The translations under genes and the position numbers were made by a program. From Mycobacterium szulgai (lineage in GTDB: Bacteria; Actinomycetota; Actinomycetes; Mycobacteriales; Mycobacteriaceae), in NCBI RefSeq assembly GCF_002116635.1, contig NZ_LQPW01000086.1, forward strand, positions 86,382 through 150,381: DNA of 64,000 nt, in the 5' to 3' direction. Positions 37,871 to 47,541 of this stretch are shown here, piece by piece. The notes beneath the pieces were generated by a model, which saw only the letters and a program-made list of their open reading frames with translations, made no database searches and had not been told where the DNA came from. Within the stretch, counting starts at the first letter, position 1. Each line of letters begins with the position of its first letter.

Positions 37871-39325
37871 ATGCTTAAAAAGTCACGACGCCAAAGGCTT
37901 TCAAGGATTGTCAGACTGGCCTTAATTGCCATGACAACTGCCGCGGCGATCGGCGCGTGCTCGACCACCACCCACGGCGCGGGCCCTACCGCGACCACCG
38001 TCGGCAAACCGAGCCCGAGCGCTTCGGCCGGCGGCCAGGGCAGCAACTGCAAGGCCAATCCGAAAACCGCTGCCATGCCGCGGGTCAAACCCTACGAGCC
38101 GGTGCCGCCGGTCGGCCGGATCTCCGTCACGCTCAGCGGCATCGCTTCGGGAACTGTCAAGCCCGGCGCCGAGCCGACCGAGGTCGAGGTGACTTTGTGC
38201 AACGACTCGGCGGTTGCCTACCCGAAAATCGGTGTGGTGCTGGTGCTCAAGCGCTGCAGTTGCGCCAACGACCCGTTTGAGATAGCTCGCGGCACCGTGG
38301 AGAGTTTCGATGCCGTCAGCAAACAGTGGATCAAGCTGCCACACCCGGCGATGGGTACCGGGATGGACTACATCGGCACATACACGAACACCCAGCAGCT
38401 GCCGAAGGGCAAAGCCGTGACACTGCGGTACCGAATCGCCCTCGACGCCTCGATGGTCGACGGCACCGGCGGCGTGCAGGCGGTGGTCGTCGTGCCCAAG
38501 GCCCTCGTCCAAATCGGCAAGGCGGACTTGCCTTTCACCGTTTCGCAAGAGCCGAATGCACCACAGCCTGCGTCGCGCCAAACCGTACTGCCATTCAGCG
38601 GCCTGACCTACCCCACCAGTGTGACGGCGGACCCAGCGGGCAATGTCTACGTTGTCGACCGCCCCAACAACCGGGTGCTGCGATTGGCGGCGGGATCCGA
38701 TTCGCAAACCGTGCTGCCGTTCACCGGCGTACAGAATCCTGGCGGTGTGGCTGCCGACGCCGCCGGCAACGTCTACGTCACCGACAGTCGCAACAGCCGG
38801 GTGCTGGAGTTGCCGGCCGGATCCAATTCACAGACCGTGCTGCCGTTTACCGGCCTGGACCATCCGCGCCTGGTGGCGGTTGATGGCGGCGGAAATGTGT
38901 ACGTCACCGATCGGCAGCAACGGGTGTTGAGACTGGCTGCCGGCTCGCGCGATCAGACCGTGCTGCCCCTCGACGGCGTCGAATCCGCGGGCGGTCTGGC
39001 CGTAGACAGCACCGGCAACGTCTATGTCAACGACGACGCCGACTGTCGGGTGGTGAAGTTGGCCGCCGGATCCGGCGCTCAGACCGCGGTGCCACTGACC
39101 GGCCTGCACACCCTGGGTATGGCGGTGGACCTCGCCGGGAACCTGTATGTCGTCGACGTCGACACCAAAAGGCTGCTGGAGGTGCCAGCCGGGACGTCGT
39201 CGCCAATTGTGTTGCCTTTCAAGGTCCTCAACGGTCCGCAAGATGTGGCCGTGGATGGTGCGGGCAACTTGTACGTCCTGGACAGCGGAAGCTTTGGCCA
39301 GGTGGTGAAGTTAACAGCCGGCTGA
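37871..39325 (+). CDS. NHL beta-propeller lipoprotein with N-terminal beta domain
   Basis: This 484-residue protein has a signal peptide ending AIGAC (lipobox cysteine near residue 30). An immunoglobulin-like or beta-sandwich module covers about residues 75-230 (GRISVTLSGIASGT, VEVTLCNDSAVAYPKIGVVL). The rest is a six-bladed NHL propeller with repeats of AGNVYVVDRPNNRVLRLAAG and LPFTGL. These are the same blade sequences as the lipoprotein at 22,099 and the PknD sensor. The extra beta domain sets it apart. A second exported protein follows on the same strand. Confidence 0.87.
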   Translation: MLKKSRRQRLSRIVRLALIAMTTAAAIGACSTTTHGAGPTATTVGKPSPSASAGGQGSNCKANPKTAAMPRVKPYEPVPPVGRISVTLSGIASGTVKPGAEPTEVEVTLCNDSAVAYPKIGVVLVLKRCSCANDPFEIARGTVESFDAVSKQWIKLPHPAMGTGMDYIGTYTNTQQLPKGKAVTLRYRIALDASMVDGTGGVQAVVVVPKALVQIGKADLPFTVSQEPNAPQPASRQTVLPFSGLTYPTSVTADPAGNVYVVDRPNNRVLRLAAGSDSQTVLPFTGVQNPGGVAADAAGNVYVTDSRNSRVLELPAGSNSQTVLPFTGLDHPRLVAVDGGGNVYVTDRQQRVLRLAAGSRDQTVLPLDGVESAGGLAVDSTGNVYVNDDADCRVVKLAAGSGAQTAVPLTGLHTLGMAVDLAGNLYVVDVDTKRLLEVPAGTSSPIVLPFKVLNGPQDVAVDGAGNLYVLDSGSFGQVVKLTAG

Positions 39326-39376
39326 TGAGTCGTAAAGCCTTGTCACCCATGCGCTCTCACGGAGAGGAACTCAGAA

Positions 39377-40045
39377 ATGAGGCTGAATCCAGGTATGTCG
39401 GCCCTGCTGTCTATCGCAATGACCACGGTCGGCGTTGTCGCCGCACCACCGGCATTCGCACAGTCGGCATGCGAGACCGGCGGAGCACCGCCAGGCGCAG
39501 CAAGCAAGGACGTCAGCGACGCCTACGGCCAGCCCGCGACGCTGTGGATCACCAACGAGATCGTCGGCATCACCACCGGCGAAGGCTCCGGTCAGACGGT
39601 GATTCACAGCGCCAGCCCCTTGCCGCGCTCGGCGCTGCTGGTCGACGCCCAACAGGACGGCAATCACCAGATCATCGTCAGCACCGGCCGCGAGGCGCTG
39701 CTGTACACGGTGTCGGGCTGCACCCTCACGCCGGTTGCCGACGGGCAAGGCACGCCGCTGCGCCTTGACCTCGGCCACCGGATGAACACTGGCGATGGCA
39801 TCGGCTGCAGCGACTTGGGCGACGGCCGCCACCTCGTTGGGCTGCTACGAATTCGGGACCAACCGGGCGAGCCTTTGCTGGGCGTACGCCGGACCGAGAT
39901 CGATCTGAACGGCGCGACGGCCACTACCGGGCGCACCGATACCGTCACCGCCACGTCGGAGCAGGACCCGGCCTGGACATCGGCGGGAACCATTAGCTGC
40001 GGTGACCTGACTATCGCCCGGGACGGAGTTCAGGCGAGCTACTGA
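39377..40045 (+). CDS. Exported protein, unknown function
   Basis: This 222-residue protein has an N-terminal signal peptide (MRLNPGMSALLSIAMTTVGV) ending AFA near residue 28. The mature part has paired cysteines (SACETGGAPPG, SGCTLTP, IGCSDLGDG) and beta-rich sequence such as SALLVDAQQDGNHQIIVSTG. This resembles FG-GAP/VCBS-like propeller blades but is not a confident match. It is 51 bp downstream of the NHL lipoprotein, so they may share a transcript. The function is not recognised. Confidence 0.72.
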   Translation: MRLNPGMSALLSIAMTTVGVVAAPPAFAQSACETGGAPPGAASKDVSDAYGQPATLWITNEIVGITTGEGSGQTVIHSASPLPRSALLVDAQQDGNHQIIVSTGREALLYTVSGCTLTPVADGQGTPLRLDLGHRMNTGDGIGCSDLGDGRHLVGLLRIRDQPGEPLLGVRRTEIDLNGATATTGRTDTVTATSEQDPAWTSAGTISCGDLTIARDGVQASY

Positions 40046-40076
40046 TCTGGGCGCCGAGTAGTGCCAGACTACTAGC

Positions 40077-41423
40077 GTGAGTGACGGGCGAGTTCGCTAC
40101 GCACGCAACGGCGACGTTCACCTGGCATACCGCGTACTGGGCGACGGCGACTTGCCCCTGGTGCTGGTGCCGGGTTACGTCAGCAATGTCGACCTTTACG
40201 ATGACCCCGCTTACCCGTTCGCTCCCCTGGTCGAACAATTGGCGCGGCACACGCGACTGATCTTGTGGGACAAGCGCGGCAGTGGACTGTCCGACCCGGC
40301 TACCCGAGTCCCCACGCTGGACGAGCGTAGTGAAGACCTGCACGCGGTGCTCGACGCAGTCGGTGTCGAGCGCCCAGCGCTTTTCGGCATGTCCGAGGGC
40401 GGACCGATGAGCATCCTGTTCGCCGCGACGTCTCCAGAGCGGGTGAAGTCAATGGTGCTCTACGGCACCACCGCCCGCTTCGTCCCCGAATTACCCGATT
40501 TCCCTTGGGGGATCGAGATCGAGAAATTCATCCAGCAGATTGCCTTGATCGACGAGCATTGGGGCGAGGGTGTGGGCGCACCCATGCTTCTCAACGAGGC
40601 AGCCGACATACCCGGGGTGCGGGAGATGTTGGGCCGGTTTGAAAGGGCCTGCGCCAGCCCGGCCATGGCGGGCATGATTTTTCGGGCGCTGATGGACATC
40701 GATGTTCGGGACATCCTGGACACCGTGCACACGCCGACGCTGGTGCTGTCCCGGCCCGGTGACAAGATGGTCCCGTTCGAAGCGTCGCGTGCGCTTGCCG
40801 AAGCGATGCCGAATGCCGAGTTTCGAGCATTGCCGCCGGGACCGCACGCAGCCCTGGACGACTCACTTGCCACCGCGATCATCGAATTCGTTTGCGGGCC
40901 AGTGCAATCTTCGAGCAATGAGCGGGTGCTGGCCGCGGTGCTGTTCACCGACATCGTCGGTTCCACTGAACAACTAAGCGGCCAGGGGGATTCGCGGTGG
41001 CGTCATCAACTCGACGTCCATGACCAAGTGGTGGATCGAACCTTGGCAAAGTACGGCGGTCGGCGCGTCAAGCACACCGGCGACGGCATATTCGCACTCT
41101 TCGATGGACCGACTAAGGCGGCGCGATGCGCACTGGAACTCGTCCCGGCCCTTGGGACTCGGGGTATCTGCATCCGCGCCGGCGTGCACATCGGCGAGTG
41201 TGAGCGTCGCGGTGACGAATGGAGCGGACTCGCCGTTCATACCGGCGCGCGCATCGGTGCCATGGCTGGACCTGGCGAGGTGCTCGCCAGCCGGACGGTG
41301 CGTGATCTCTCGGCGGGCTCCGCCTTGCGGTTTGAAAGTCTTGGTGCGCATCGCCTCAAGGGGCTGCAAGAAGACACCGAAGTCTTCCAGGTCGCCCATC
41401 CCCCTGCCCTGCCCTTGCCGTAG
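40077..41423 (+). CDS. Alpha/beta hydrolase fused to class III adenylate cyclase (Rv1900c/LipJ-like)
   Basis: This 448-residue protein is read from GTG 40077. Residues 15-270 form an alpha/beta hydrolase with nucleophile Ser106 in GMSEGG and a C-terminal His in PGPHAALDD. Residues 285-440 form a class III nucleotidyl cyclase: AVLFTDIVGST with the metal-binding Asp near 290, and KHTGDGIFALFD with the second Asp near 336. This domain order matches M. tuberculosis Rv1900c. It should convert ATP to cAMP, with the hydrolase domain either catalytic or regulatory. It lies 32 bp after the exported protein gene. Confidence 0.9.
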   Translation: MSDGRVRYARNGDVHLAYRVLGDGDLPLVLVPGYVSNVDLYDDPAYPFAPLVEQLARHTRLILWDKRGSGLSDPATRVPTLDERSEDLHAVLDAVGVERPALFGMSEGGPMSILFAATSPERVKSMVLYGTTARFVPELPDFPWGIEIEKFIQQIALIDEHWGEGVGAPMLLNEAADIPGVREMLGRFERACASPAMAGMIFRALMDIDVRDILDTVHTPTLVLSRPGDKMVPFEASRALAEAMPNAEFRALPPGPHAALDDSLATAIIEFVCGPVQSSSNERVLAAVLFTDIVGSTEQLSGQGDSRWRHQLDVHDQVVDRTLAKYGGRRVKHTGDGIFALFDGPTKAARCALELVPALGTRGICIRAGVHIGECERRGDEWSGLAVHTGARIGAMAGPGEVLASRTVRDLSAGSALRFESLGAHRLKGLQEDTEVFQVAHPPALPLP

Positions 41424-41594
41424 ACCCGTTACTCAGACATCTCTAGTTCATCTTCTTGGAAAAGACTCGATTACGACGCGACCCGTGCTCGGTATCGGTT
41501 GCACAACTAGTTCAGCAACTCTTCTAGAGAACGCCTGCGCGATAGCGATATCGTTCCAATTCCCGCCGCACCCGTTTGACGGCGGAAATCCTTC

Positions 41595-42263
41595 ATGAGC
41601 ACGACGACAAGGAAGTGCCCGTTGAAAGCGTTTGATCTATGCGGCATCACGGTGCTTGCCGGCGCTGGGTTGTGTGGAGCGGCGTTGGCGCTCAGCCCGG
41701 GCGCGGGGGCTGCCCCGCTGCCTCTAGGTGGCCCCACGTGCATTTCCCAAATGAATGGACTGGCAGCCCCGACGAGCACGGCCGCAGCCGGCGCTCCGGT
41801 CGCCGCAACGGGTGCCGGTGGCCCCGGGTGCATCGATCAGATGGCAGGCATCGCGGCGCCGGTAGCCGAAGCGGCGCCGGTGCCGGCGATCCTGCCCGGT
41901 CCCCCTGTCGCGGCGGCGGCGCCCGCTGCGGTGCCGGCAACCGTTCCAGTGCCGGTCGGCGCTCCGGTGCCCGCGGCGGCTCCGGTGCCGGCTCCCCTAC
42001 CCGCTGCCGCTCCGATACCAGCGGCCGTTCCGGTGCCACTCGGCGCTCCGCTGCCGCTGGGCGCGCCGGTGATAGCGGGTGCGCCGATCGAGGGGGCGCC
42101 GGCTAGCGCGCCACTGCTGAAGCAGGCGGGTGCGGGTAAGGGTGTGCCAACTGATCCCGGGCCGGCTCTGACGGCTGACCCGGTGGTTCTGCCTGGCCCG
42201 CCCCCGGCACCTGGTCCCACGTTGATCGCGGCCGCGGCGCCGCTTCCTCCCGCCAATCCTTAA
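41595..42263 (+). CDS. Exported Ala/Pro-rich protein
   Basis: This 222-residue protein has a signal peptide (KAFDLCGITVLAGAGLCGAA) ending near GAGAAP. The mature region carries CISQMNG and CIDQMAG cysteine motifs, then long AAPVP/PVPA repeats giving an extended cell-wall spanning shape. It resembles the Ala/Pro-rich exported proteins of mycobacteria (Rv1157c type), but the low complexity makes the match weak. The stop lies inside a 20-bp tandem duplication. It converges on the L,D-transpeptidase gene. Confidence 0.7.
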   Translation: MSTTTRKCPLKAFDLCGITVLAGAGLCGAALALSPGAGAAPLPLGGPTCISQMNGLAAPTSTAAAGAPVAATGAGGPGCIDQMAGIAAPVAEAAPVPAILPGPPVAAAAPAAVPATVPVPVGAPVPAAAPVPAPLPAAAPIPAAVPVPLGAPLPLGAPVIAGAPIEGAPASAPLLKQAGAGKGVPTDPGPALTADPVVLPGPPPAPGPTLIAAAAPLPPANP

Positions 42264-42298
42264 GCCGACCTTCAGCTCCTTAAGCCGACCTTCAGCTC
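42259..42298. repeat. 20-bp tandem duplication
   Basis: The unit CTTAAGCCGACCTTCAGCTC occurs twice in direct tandem and spans the stop of the Ala/Pro-rich gene and the 3' end of the transpeptidase gene. The perfect identity suggests a recent slippage. Confidence 0.9.
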
Positions 42299-43158
42299 AC
42301 CCGGTCGGCCGACTTTTCTTCTCTCGGAACTCCTTCCTGCACGACTACCGGGTCACCGACGTTGACGGTGTCGAAGTACCACTCGGCGTCTTCGGGGCTG
42401 AGGCTGATGCAGCCGTGGCTGACGTTCTCAATCCCCATCGACCGCACCGCCCATGGAGCCGAATGCACGTAGAGGCCGCGGCTGGTGATTCGGACGGCGT
42501 AGTCCACCGGCAGCCGGTAACCCTCGGGGTCGTCGACGGGGATGCCGACACTGCTCGAATCCATAGTCACCGTGCGGTCTTTGGCGAGCACGCTGTAGGT
42601 GCCGACGGGCGTCTCGAATTCCGGCTTGCCCATGGTGGCCGGCAGAACGCCGTCTTCTCCCCAGTGCGGCCGGTGGTGCGGCGCCGGCAACGGAGGCGGC
42701 GGTTGCGCCTGGACTCCGTCGATGCTCACGGTGAAGGTGTGGTTCGAGATGTCGGCAACACCGAGGACGACGGGGCCCGTCTTGAAGTCCGTGCGCAGAC
42801 CACCCACCGAAAGCGCCACCGTGCTGTGCGCAGGCCAGAATCTGTCAGGAACCCACTGCACAACGTTGTTGTCGAGCCACTCATACCTCCCCGTCATCGC
42901 TGGGGCCGACTTCACTGCTATCGCGCGCTCGGCCGCCTGCCGGTCTGCCAAGTTGGCTATGGGTCTGCTCAACGTCACGACTACGGGGTGAGCCACCCCG
43001 ACCTGCGAGCCGGTTCGGGGCAGAACCGATGCGATGGCGAAATCGCCATGCGGCAGGGTCACCGCCGCGAGGCGCACGCCAGCTGGCCCAGTGGCCACTG
43101 TCGCGGCAATCACGATCGCTACCAGAACAGACCGCACGGCTACCCGCATCGCTCCCAT
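42292..43158 (-). CDS. L,D-transpeptidase (LdtMt1-like)
   Basis: This 288-residue protein is counted from ATG 43158 (a GTG three bases upstream and ATG 43149 are alternatives). It has a signal peptide or membrane anchor. The first mature domain is Ig-like (VGVAHPVVVTLSRPI, WLDNNVVQWVPDRFWPAHST). The YkuD domain holds the catalytic His-Gly-Cys in VSHGCISLSPEDAEWYF, with the nucleophile Cys near residue 250, and RTVTMDSSSVGIP. It should form 3-3 crosslinks in peptidoglycan. An insertion QAQPPPPLPAPHHRPHWGED separates the two domains, unlike LdtMt1. Four 12-bp repeats lie just upstream of the start. Confidence 0.9.
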   Translation of the reverse strand: MGAMRVAVRSVLVAIVIAATVATGPAGVRLAAVTLPHGDFAIASVLPRTGSQVGVAHPVVVTLSRPIANLADRQAAERAIAVKSAPAMTGRYEWLDNNVVQWVPDRFWPAHSTVALSVGGLRTDFKTGPVVLGVADISNHTFTVSIDGVQAQPPPPLPAPHHRPHWGEDGVLPATMGKPEFETPVGTYSVLAKDRTVTMDSSSVGIPVDDPEGYRLPVDYAVRITSRGLYVHSAPWAVRSMGIENVSHGCISLSPEDAEWYFDTVNVGDPVVVQEGVPREEKSADRVS

Positions 43159-43161
43159 CAC

Positions 43162-43209
43162 CCTTTGAGATGGCCTTTGAGATGGCCTTCGAGATGGCCT
43201 TCGAGATGG
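43162..43209. repeat. Four 12-bp tandem repeats at the transpeptidase leader
   Basis: Two copies of CCTTTGAGATGG are followed by two of CCTTCGAGATGG. The array touches the start region of the L,D-transpeptidase and would be in its 5' leader. The remaining sequence up to 43474 shows no gene I can support. Confidence 0.9.
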
Positions 43210-43474
43210 TCGAAGTGTCGTTGTCGCTTGACGATGTTAGGGGCGCTCGTTCCCGCGGGTGCGCAGCGCGCGCGAGCAGCTCGGTCAAGTCTTCGCCGCG
43301 ATTTGGTTACGACTGTCTCGGCCAGGAAACGATATGAACTGTCAATGAATTGCTCCCCGACGCCCTCCCTGGCCGGACCGCGCCGGGGGTCCTCTCTAGG
43401 GTCTGCAGGTACACGGCAACAACGACGTGGTTAATGCCGACGCGTCGAACAGCTGGTGCTCGAGGTCGCAATAC

Positions 43475-44490
43475 GTGGATTTTGGGGCTCTACCTCCGGA
43501 GATCAATTCCGCCTGTATGTACGGCGGTGCGGGCGCGGCACCGCTGTTGACAGCCGCGAGGGCGTGGAACGGCGTAGCCGTCGAGTTGAGCAGTGCGGCA
43601 TCGTCGTTCGAGTCGGTCATTGCCCAGCTGGGAAGCGAGCACTGGATGGGTCCGGCGTCGCTGTCGATGGCCGTCGCGGCGCAGCCCCTGGTGATGTGGC
43701 TGGCTTACACCGCCGAATCCTCGGCAATCGCGGCCACACAGGCCATGGCTTCTGCGGCCGCCTTTGAGACGGCTTTCGCGATGACGGTCCACCGGCCGAA
43801 ATTGCCGCCAACAGAGCCCAGTTGGCCGAACTGATAGCCACCAATGTCCTTGGGCAAAACATGACCGATATCGTGGCTGCCGAGGCGCGATACGGCGAGA
43901 TGTGGGCCCAGGACGCGTCGGCCATGTACGGCTACGCGGTCTCCAGCGCGGTGTCCGCGCAGCTGGTGGGTTTTAGCGATCTGATCAGTAGCGCGCCCGA
44001 TGTGGTGATGAGCTTCGCGTCCCCGGTTGCGTCGGCTTTCGATGCCGAGGCACTCGACGCGGTCAGACTGATTTCCGGGCTGGATGCCCGCGAGCTTCCG
44101 CTTTTAGACGCCGTTAACCACAACAAAGCTACGTGGGCTGACTTCGGCTCGGGCCTTATCGGGCTGGCCTCGCCGGCAAAGGACGACGCCAGCGGCACTG
44201 CCGCCGCTGTAGCGGCGGCAGCTCCCGTCGGCCGAACACGTGCGGTTGCAAACCTTGGCAATGCGTCTGCGGTCCGCAGCCTGTCGGTGCCGACAAGCTG
44301 GTACAGCACAGCGCCGACGATGACTGCCGGCACGGCCTCGGATGGCACCGGCTGGACAGTTCCGCACATGGACCACTCGAACGCAGCGATACCGCTCGTA
44401 CGCGGAATTGTCGCTTCCGGCAACGGAACCGGAGCAAGCCCGCGTTACGGAGTGAAACCGACTGTCATGCCGAAGCATGGTCTCTTCTGA
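43475..44490 (+). pseudogene. PPE-SVP gene with a single-base frameshift
   Basis: From GTG 43475 (GAGG upstream) the frame encodes VDFGALPPEINSACMYGGAG, a PPE N-terminus. It stays in frame to MTVH near 43790, then drifts and stops. A second frame begins at once with [20 protein letters not shown] and continues through [13 protein letters not shown] to the SVP motif [12 protein letters not shown] and a stop at 44490. One missing C in the CCAC(C)CGG stretch explains the break. Apart from that it looks intact, so inactivation is recent or a sequencing error. Confidence 0.8.
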
Positions 44491-44496
44491 TTTGTA

Positions 44497-46128
44497 GCCA
44501 CCGCTCGACTCGTCGAACATGTCACCGTACTGGGGCCCACGCAACTGGTCACCATCAAGGGTCCAGCAGAACCGGTCCCCGCACGGAGCCTACAAGCGAT
44601 GGCCTCCAAGAGAACGCTGGCCGCCCGAATTGAATCGACACTTGTCGGCCGGGACGGTGAAATCGAATGCCTCACAGCGATTCTCAACGATACGATCAAC
44701 CGACAAGGGTCCGTCGTCGGTATCACCGCGCCTCCCGGCATCGGGAAGAGCCGCATCTGCCGCGAGTTGGTCAAGGTTGCACAAGCCCGTGGCGTAGCGG
44801 TCTTTTCGACGTTCTGCGAGTCGCATGCCAAAGCCATCGCATTCACCGCGATCGGCCCGGTTGGTGCGCGATCGATTGCGGCTGAACGAACTCGATCACC
44901 CCGCTGCCTGCGCGGCGCTGCGAGCCCAACTCGCCGGGGCCGATCCAGAGGGCCTGCTGTTACTTGACGAAATGGTCGGAATCCGGGATCCAGCGGACGC
45001 CACCCCCACGTCTCCGCGGACGCCCGGCGACGACGCCTGACGTCGCTGCTGACGACGCCCACTGGATCGACGAAGCCGCCCTTGAGCCTCTTGATGACTC
45101 ACAGGCATCCACAATCACAGCTGAGCTCATCGGCTCGCACCCCTGGCTCAGCGATCTGGCGGGACGCATCATCGAACGCTCAGCCGGAAATCCGTTCTAC
45201 GTCCAGGAGATCGTGCGCGAATACGCCGAACGAGGAGTCATCGTCGCCGAACGTGGCGCATACCAACGGGAGCAAGAGGTTGACGACGTCAGCGTGCCAC
45301 CAACCCTGCAGGCTACGATCGGCGCACGCATCGATCGACTAACGGCCCCGGCCAAACGGACACTCAACGCCGCAACGTCATCGGATCGCGGTTCGGCACC
45401 GATCTGTTGGCCGTCCTGCTCGAGGATGCCGACGGTCTGCGTCACGCTGCGCTGGCTGAATTGGTCCAGTCTGAGCTCATCGACCAGGTGATGTTCACGC
45501 CGCGCGCCGAGTTCGCGTTTCGTCATCCGCTGGTTCAGACCGTGGCCTACGAATCTCAGCTCAAATTCGCACGCGCACAACGACATCGGCGTCTATCGTT
45601 GCGCCTCACAACGGAATACCTTGGACTGCTTGATGCGATCGGCGAGCCCGAACTGATCGTCGGCTTGCTTTATCCTGCGATTCACGCCAAACACGAGGCC
45701 CGCGGGGTGACTGCCGCCGTCCAGCCGGCCCCAGCGGGTAATCGATCTGGCCTGCGGCGATCCCACCAAGGGCAACATCCTCACCGACCTCACCTCTGGC
45801 CTTCGCGACGGCGATGCGCGCGACAGCGAGATGCGCTATGGGACAGCCTGACTGGAAAATCGAGCTCGAACAGGCGATCGAATTCTCGCGCGTCGATCCG
45901 ACTACGCATGTCTCGATGATCATGTTCAAATACATGTCGGGCATCCCCGTCGGCGCGTTGCCGGCCGACGCAACGGCCCTGGCTGACACCGAGAACGCGC
46001 TGGGAATCGCCCAGCGCTGCAGTGAAGACTTCGCCCTGCACATGGCTCGACTTGCGCAGGGCATCGTCTTGGTATCGACGGACGGCGCCGAGCGCTCAGC
46101 CGGTTTCGCTCTGCTCGCCGAAAGACGA
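44497..46128 (+). pseudogene. Decayed adenylate cyclase / AAA-ATPase gene
   Basis: Fragments in several frames form one degraded protein. First is a cyclase C-terminal remnant (VLGPTQLVTIKGPAEPVPAR). Then comes the ATPase start ESTLVGRDGEIECL with Walker A GITAPPGIGKSR. Later there are DDAHWIDEAALEPL, SAGNPFYVQEIVREYAERGV and LQATIGARIDRLTAPAKRTL. After another frame change comes FAFRHPLVQTVAYESQLKFA, then TPR-like ALADTENALGIAQRCSEDFA. The cyclase core and the C-terminus are missing, and the end runs into the symporter gene. This is the multi-domain LuxR-like cyclase-ATPase family of mycobacteria. It is clearly not functional. Confidence 0.8.
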
Positions 46129-46962
46129 TCTGCCGGGCCGTATCCAACGTGTGTACGCGACGCCGATAATGGCGGTCACCACTCCATACCAGGCGACGGC
46201 CCCGTGTTCGTCGGCGTTGGGAAAATTCGCCGACGCGATTGTCAGGGCGGTTGCCGGGTGGCGGCAACCGCTTGCGAAAGCCAAGATCGCCGAGAACTGA
46301 CGATCGGGGCCGCCCAACAGGTGCCCGGCAATGAAGGCAGCCGCAACAAATATCACCATCGCAACCAGGGTTGAATCACCTACGAGCTGCCACATCCGTG
46401 GTGCGGCGGCGACCAACAGCACGACCATCGCCACTGGCAACACCCAGCGCTGGGCGCTTTCGATCGGACCCGAGATACGCTTGGCCGCTGCCGGCCAGAA
46501 CTTGCCGATCGCCATCCCGGCCGCGAGCGGCGCTAACACCGATACCAGCAGCAGCCTTCCGATTGCCCATGGGCTGACCACATACTGTCGCCCGAACACG
46601 TTGCCCAGCACCGTCGCCGCCACGGCAAGTGCTGGAACGGCGAGCACCGCCAGCACGATGACCAGACCAAGCCCGAATTGAACCTCTCCCCCGGCCTTCT
46701 CTCCGCGCCGGGGCAGCAATGGCGGCAGCGGCGAGATCGCCAGCGTGACAAGCGCGATGGCCACCTCAGGCCGCAAGTCCACCACCTGCACCAGCAGCAC
46801 CGCGATCGCGGGCGCAACGACGAGCACTGCCAGTAGCGAACGGGCCAGCAGTGCGCGCCGTCGCAGTACATAGACGACGTCGGCAAAGTCTGCCGACAAC
46901 CCGTATCCCAGAATCACGACGAACAGGCTTATCTGAAAAGCGAGCTTCGCCGCGTCTGCCAT
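46096..46962 (-). CDS. Bile acid:sodium symporter-family membrane protein
   Basis: This 288-residue protein has 8-10 hydrophobic helices and almost no loops, counted from ATG 46962. The sequence starts with LAFQISLFVVILGYGLSADF and has the BASS-type AISPLPPLLPRRG and FASGCRHPATALTIASANFP, the conserved segment that lines the substrate site. It is an inner-membrane transporter for an anionic solute; the true substrate is unknown. It overlaps the tail of the cyclase pseudogene on the other strand, which supports the view that the pseudogene has been overwritten. Confidence 0.8.
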   Translation of the reverse strand: MADAAKLAFQISLFVVILGYGLSADFADVVYVLRRRALLARSLLAVLVVAPAIAVLLVQVVDLRPEVAIALVTLAISPLPPLLPRRGEKAGGEVQFGLGLVIVLAVLAVPALAVAATVLGNVFGRQYVVSPWAIGRLLLVSVLAPLAAGMAIGKFWPAAAKRISGPIESAQRWVLPVAMVVLLVAAAPRMWQLVGDSTLVAMVIFVAAAFIAGHLLGGPDRQFSAILAFASGCRHPATALTIASANFPNADEHGAVAWYGVVTAIIGVAYTRWIRPGRSSFGEQSETG

Positions 46963-47109
46963 GGTCACGAGGCACAGCCTGCCATGCCGCGCCTGAGAAC
47001 CGGTGCGCTTGAAGCGTTGGGGCCGATATAAGGGTGACTTTGGGCTCTTCTCTACGCCCGCCGAAGCAGGCGATCATTGCGACGTCGGCACCGACGCTAG
47101 GAGTAATCC

Positions 47110-47478
47110 ATGATCGAATATGACCTGGACACTGAGCATTCCGTCCTGCTGGTACGCCCGAAGTCGGCGCTCGAACAGCAAGACTTCGTTGACCTGGCAC
47201 AGGCCGTCGACCCGTATATCGAGACAACAGGCGACCTCGCCGGCCTGATCCTCGAGGTCTCAGCGTTTCCGGGATGGGACAGTTTCGGGGCGCTGGTCAC
47301 CCACTTCCGCTTCGTGCGCGATCACCACAAACACGTCAAAAAGGTTGCCGTAGTGACCGACTCTCATCTCGGAGATGTCGCCGAGCACTTGGCAACACAC
47401 TTTGTCTCGGCCACCATCCGTCACTTTCCAGCTGGCCAGACTGCACAAGCACGACAATGGATTACCGATGGCTCATAA
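47110..47478 (+). CDS. SpoIIAA-like STAS/SEC14 domain protein
   Basis: This 122-residue cytoplasmic protein starts at ATG 47110 (GCTAGGAGTAATCC upstream). The sequence has alternating beta and alpha segments, with DYETTGDLAG-like DPYIETTGDLAGLILEV in the middle and HKHVKKVAVVTDSHLGDVAE near the end. This matches the small SpoIIAA-like (DUF3478) family. The family shares the SpoIIAA/CRAL-TRIO fold, but individual functions are unknown. It stands alone between two convergent or divergent neighbours. Confidence 0.72.
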   Translation: MIEYDLDTEHSVLLVRPKSALEQQDFVDLAQAVDPYIETTGDLAGLILEVSAFPGWDSFGALVTHFRFVRDHHKHVKKVAVVTDSHLGDVAEHLATHFVSATIRHFPAGQTAQARQWITDGS

Positions 47479-47541
47479 GTCAGCGTCCTGGCCGCATCGG
47501 CACTGTCCTTTGCAACACAGGTAGATCGGCGAGTAGTGGGT

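Noticed and set aside
47000..47040. Possible DosR box upstream of the SpoIIAA-like gene
   Set aside because: TTGGGGCC appears but the second half does not match the DosR palindrome.
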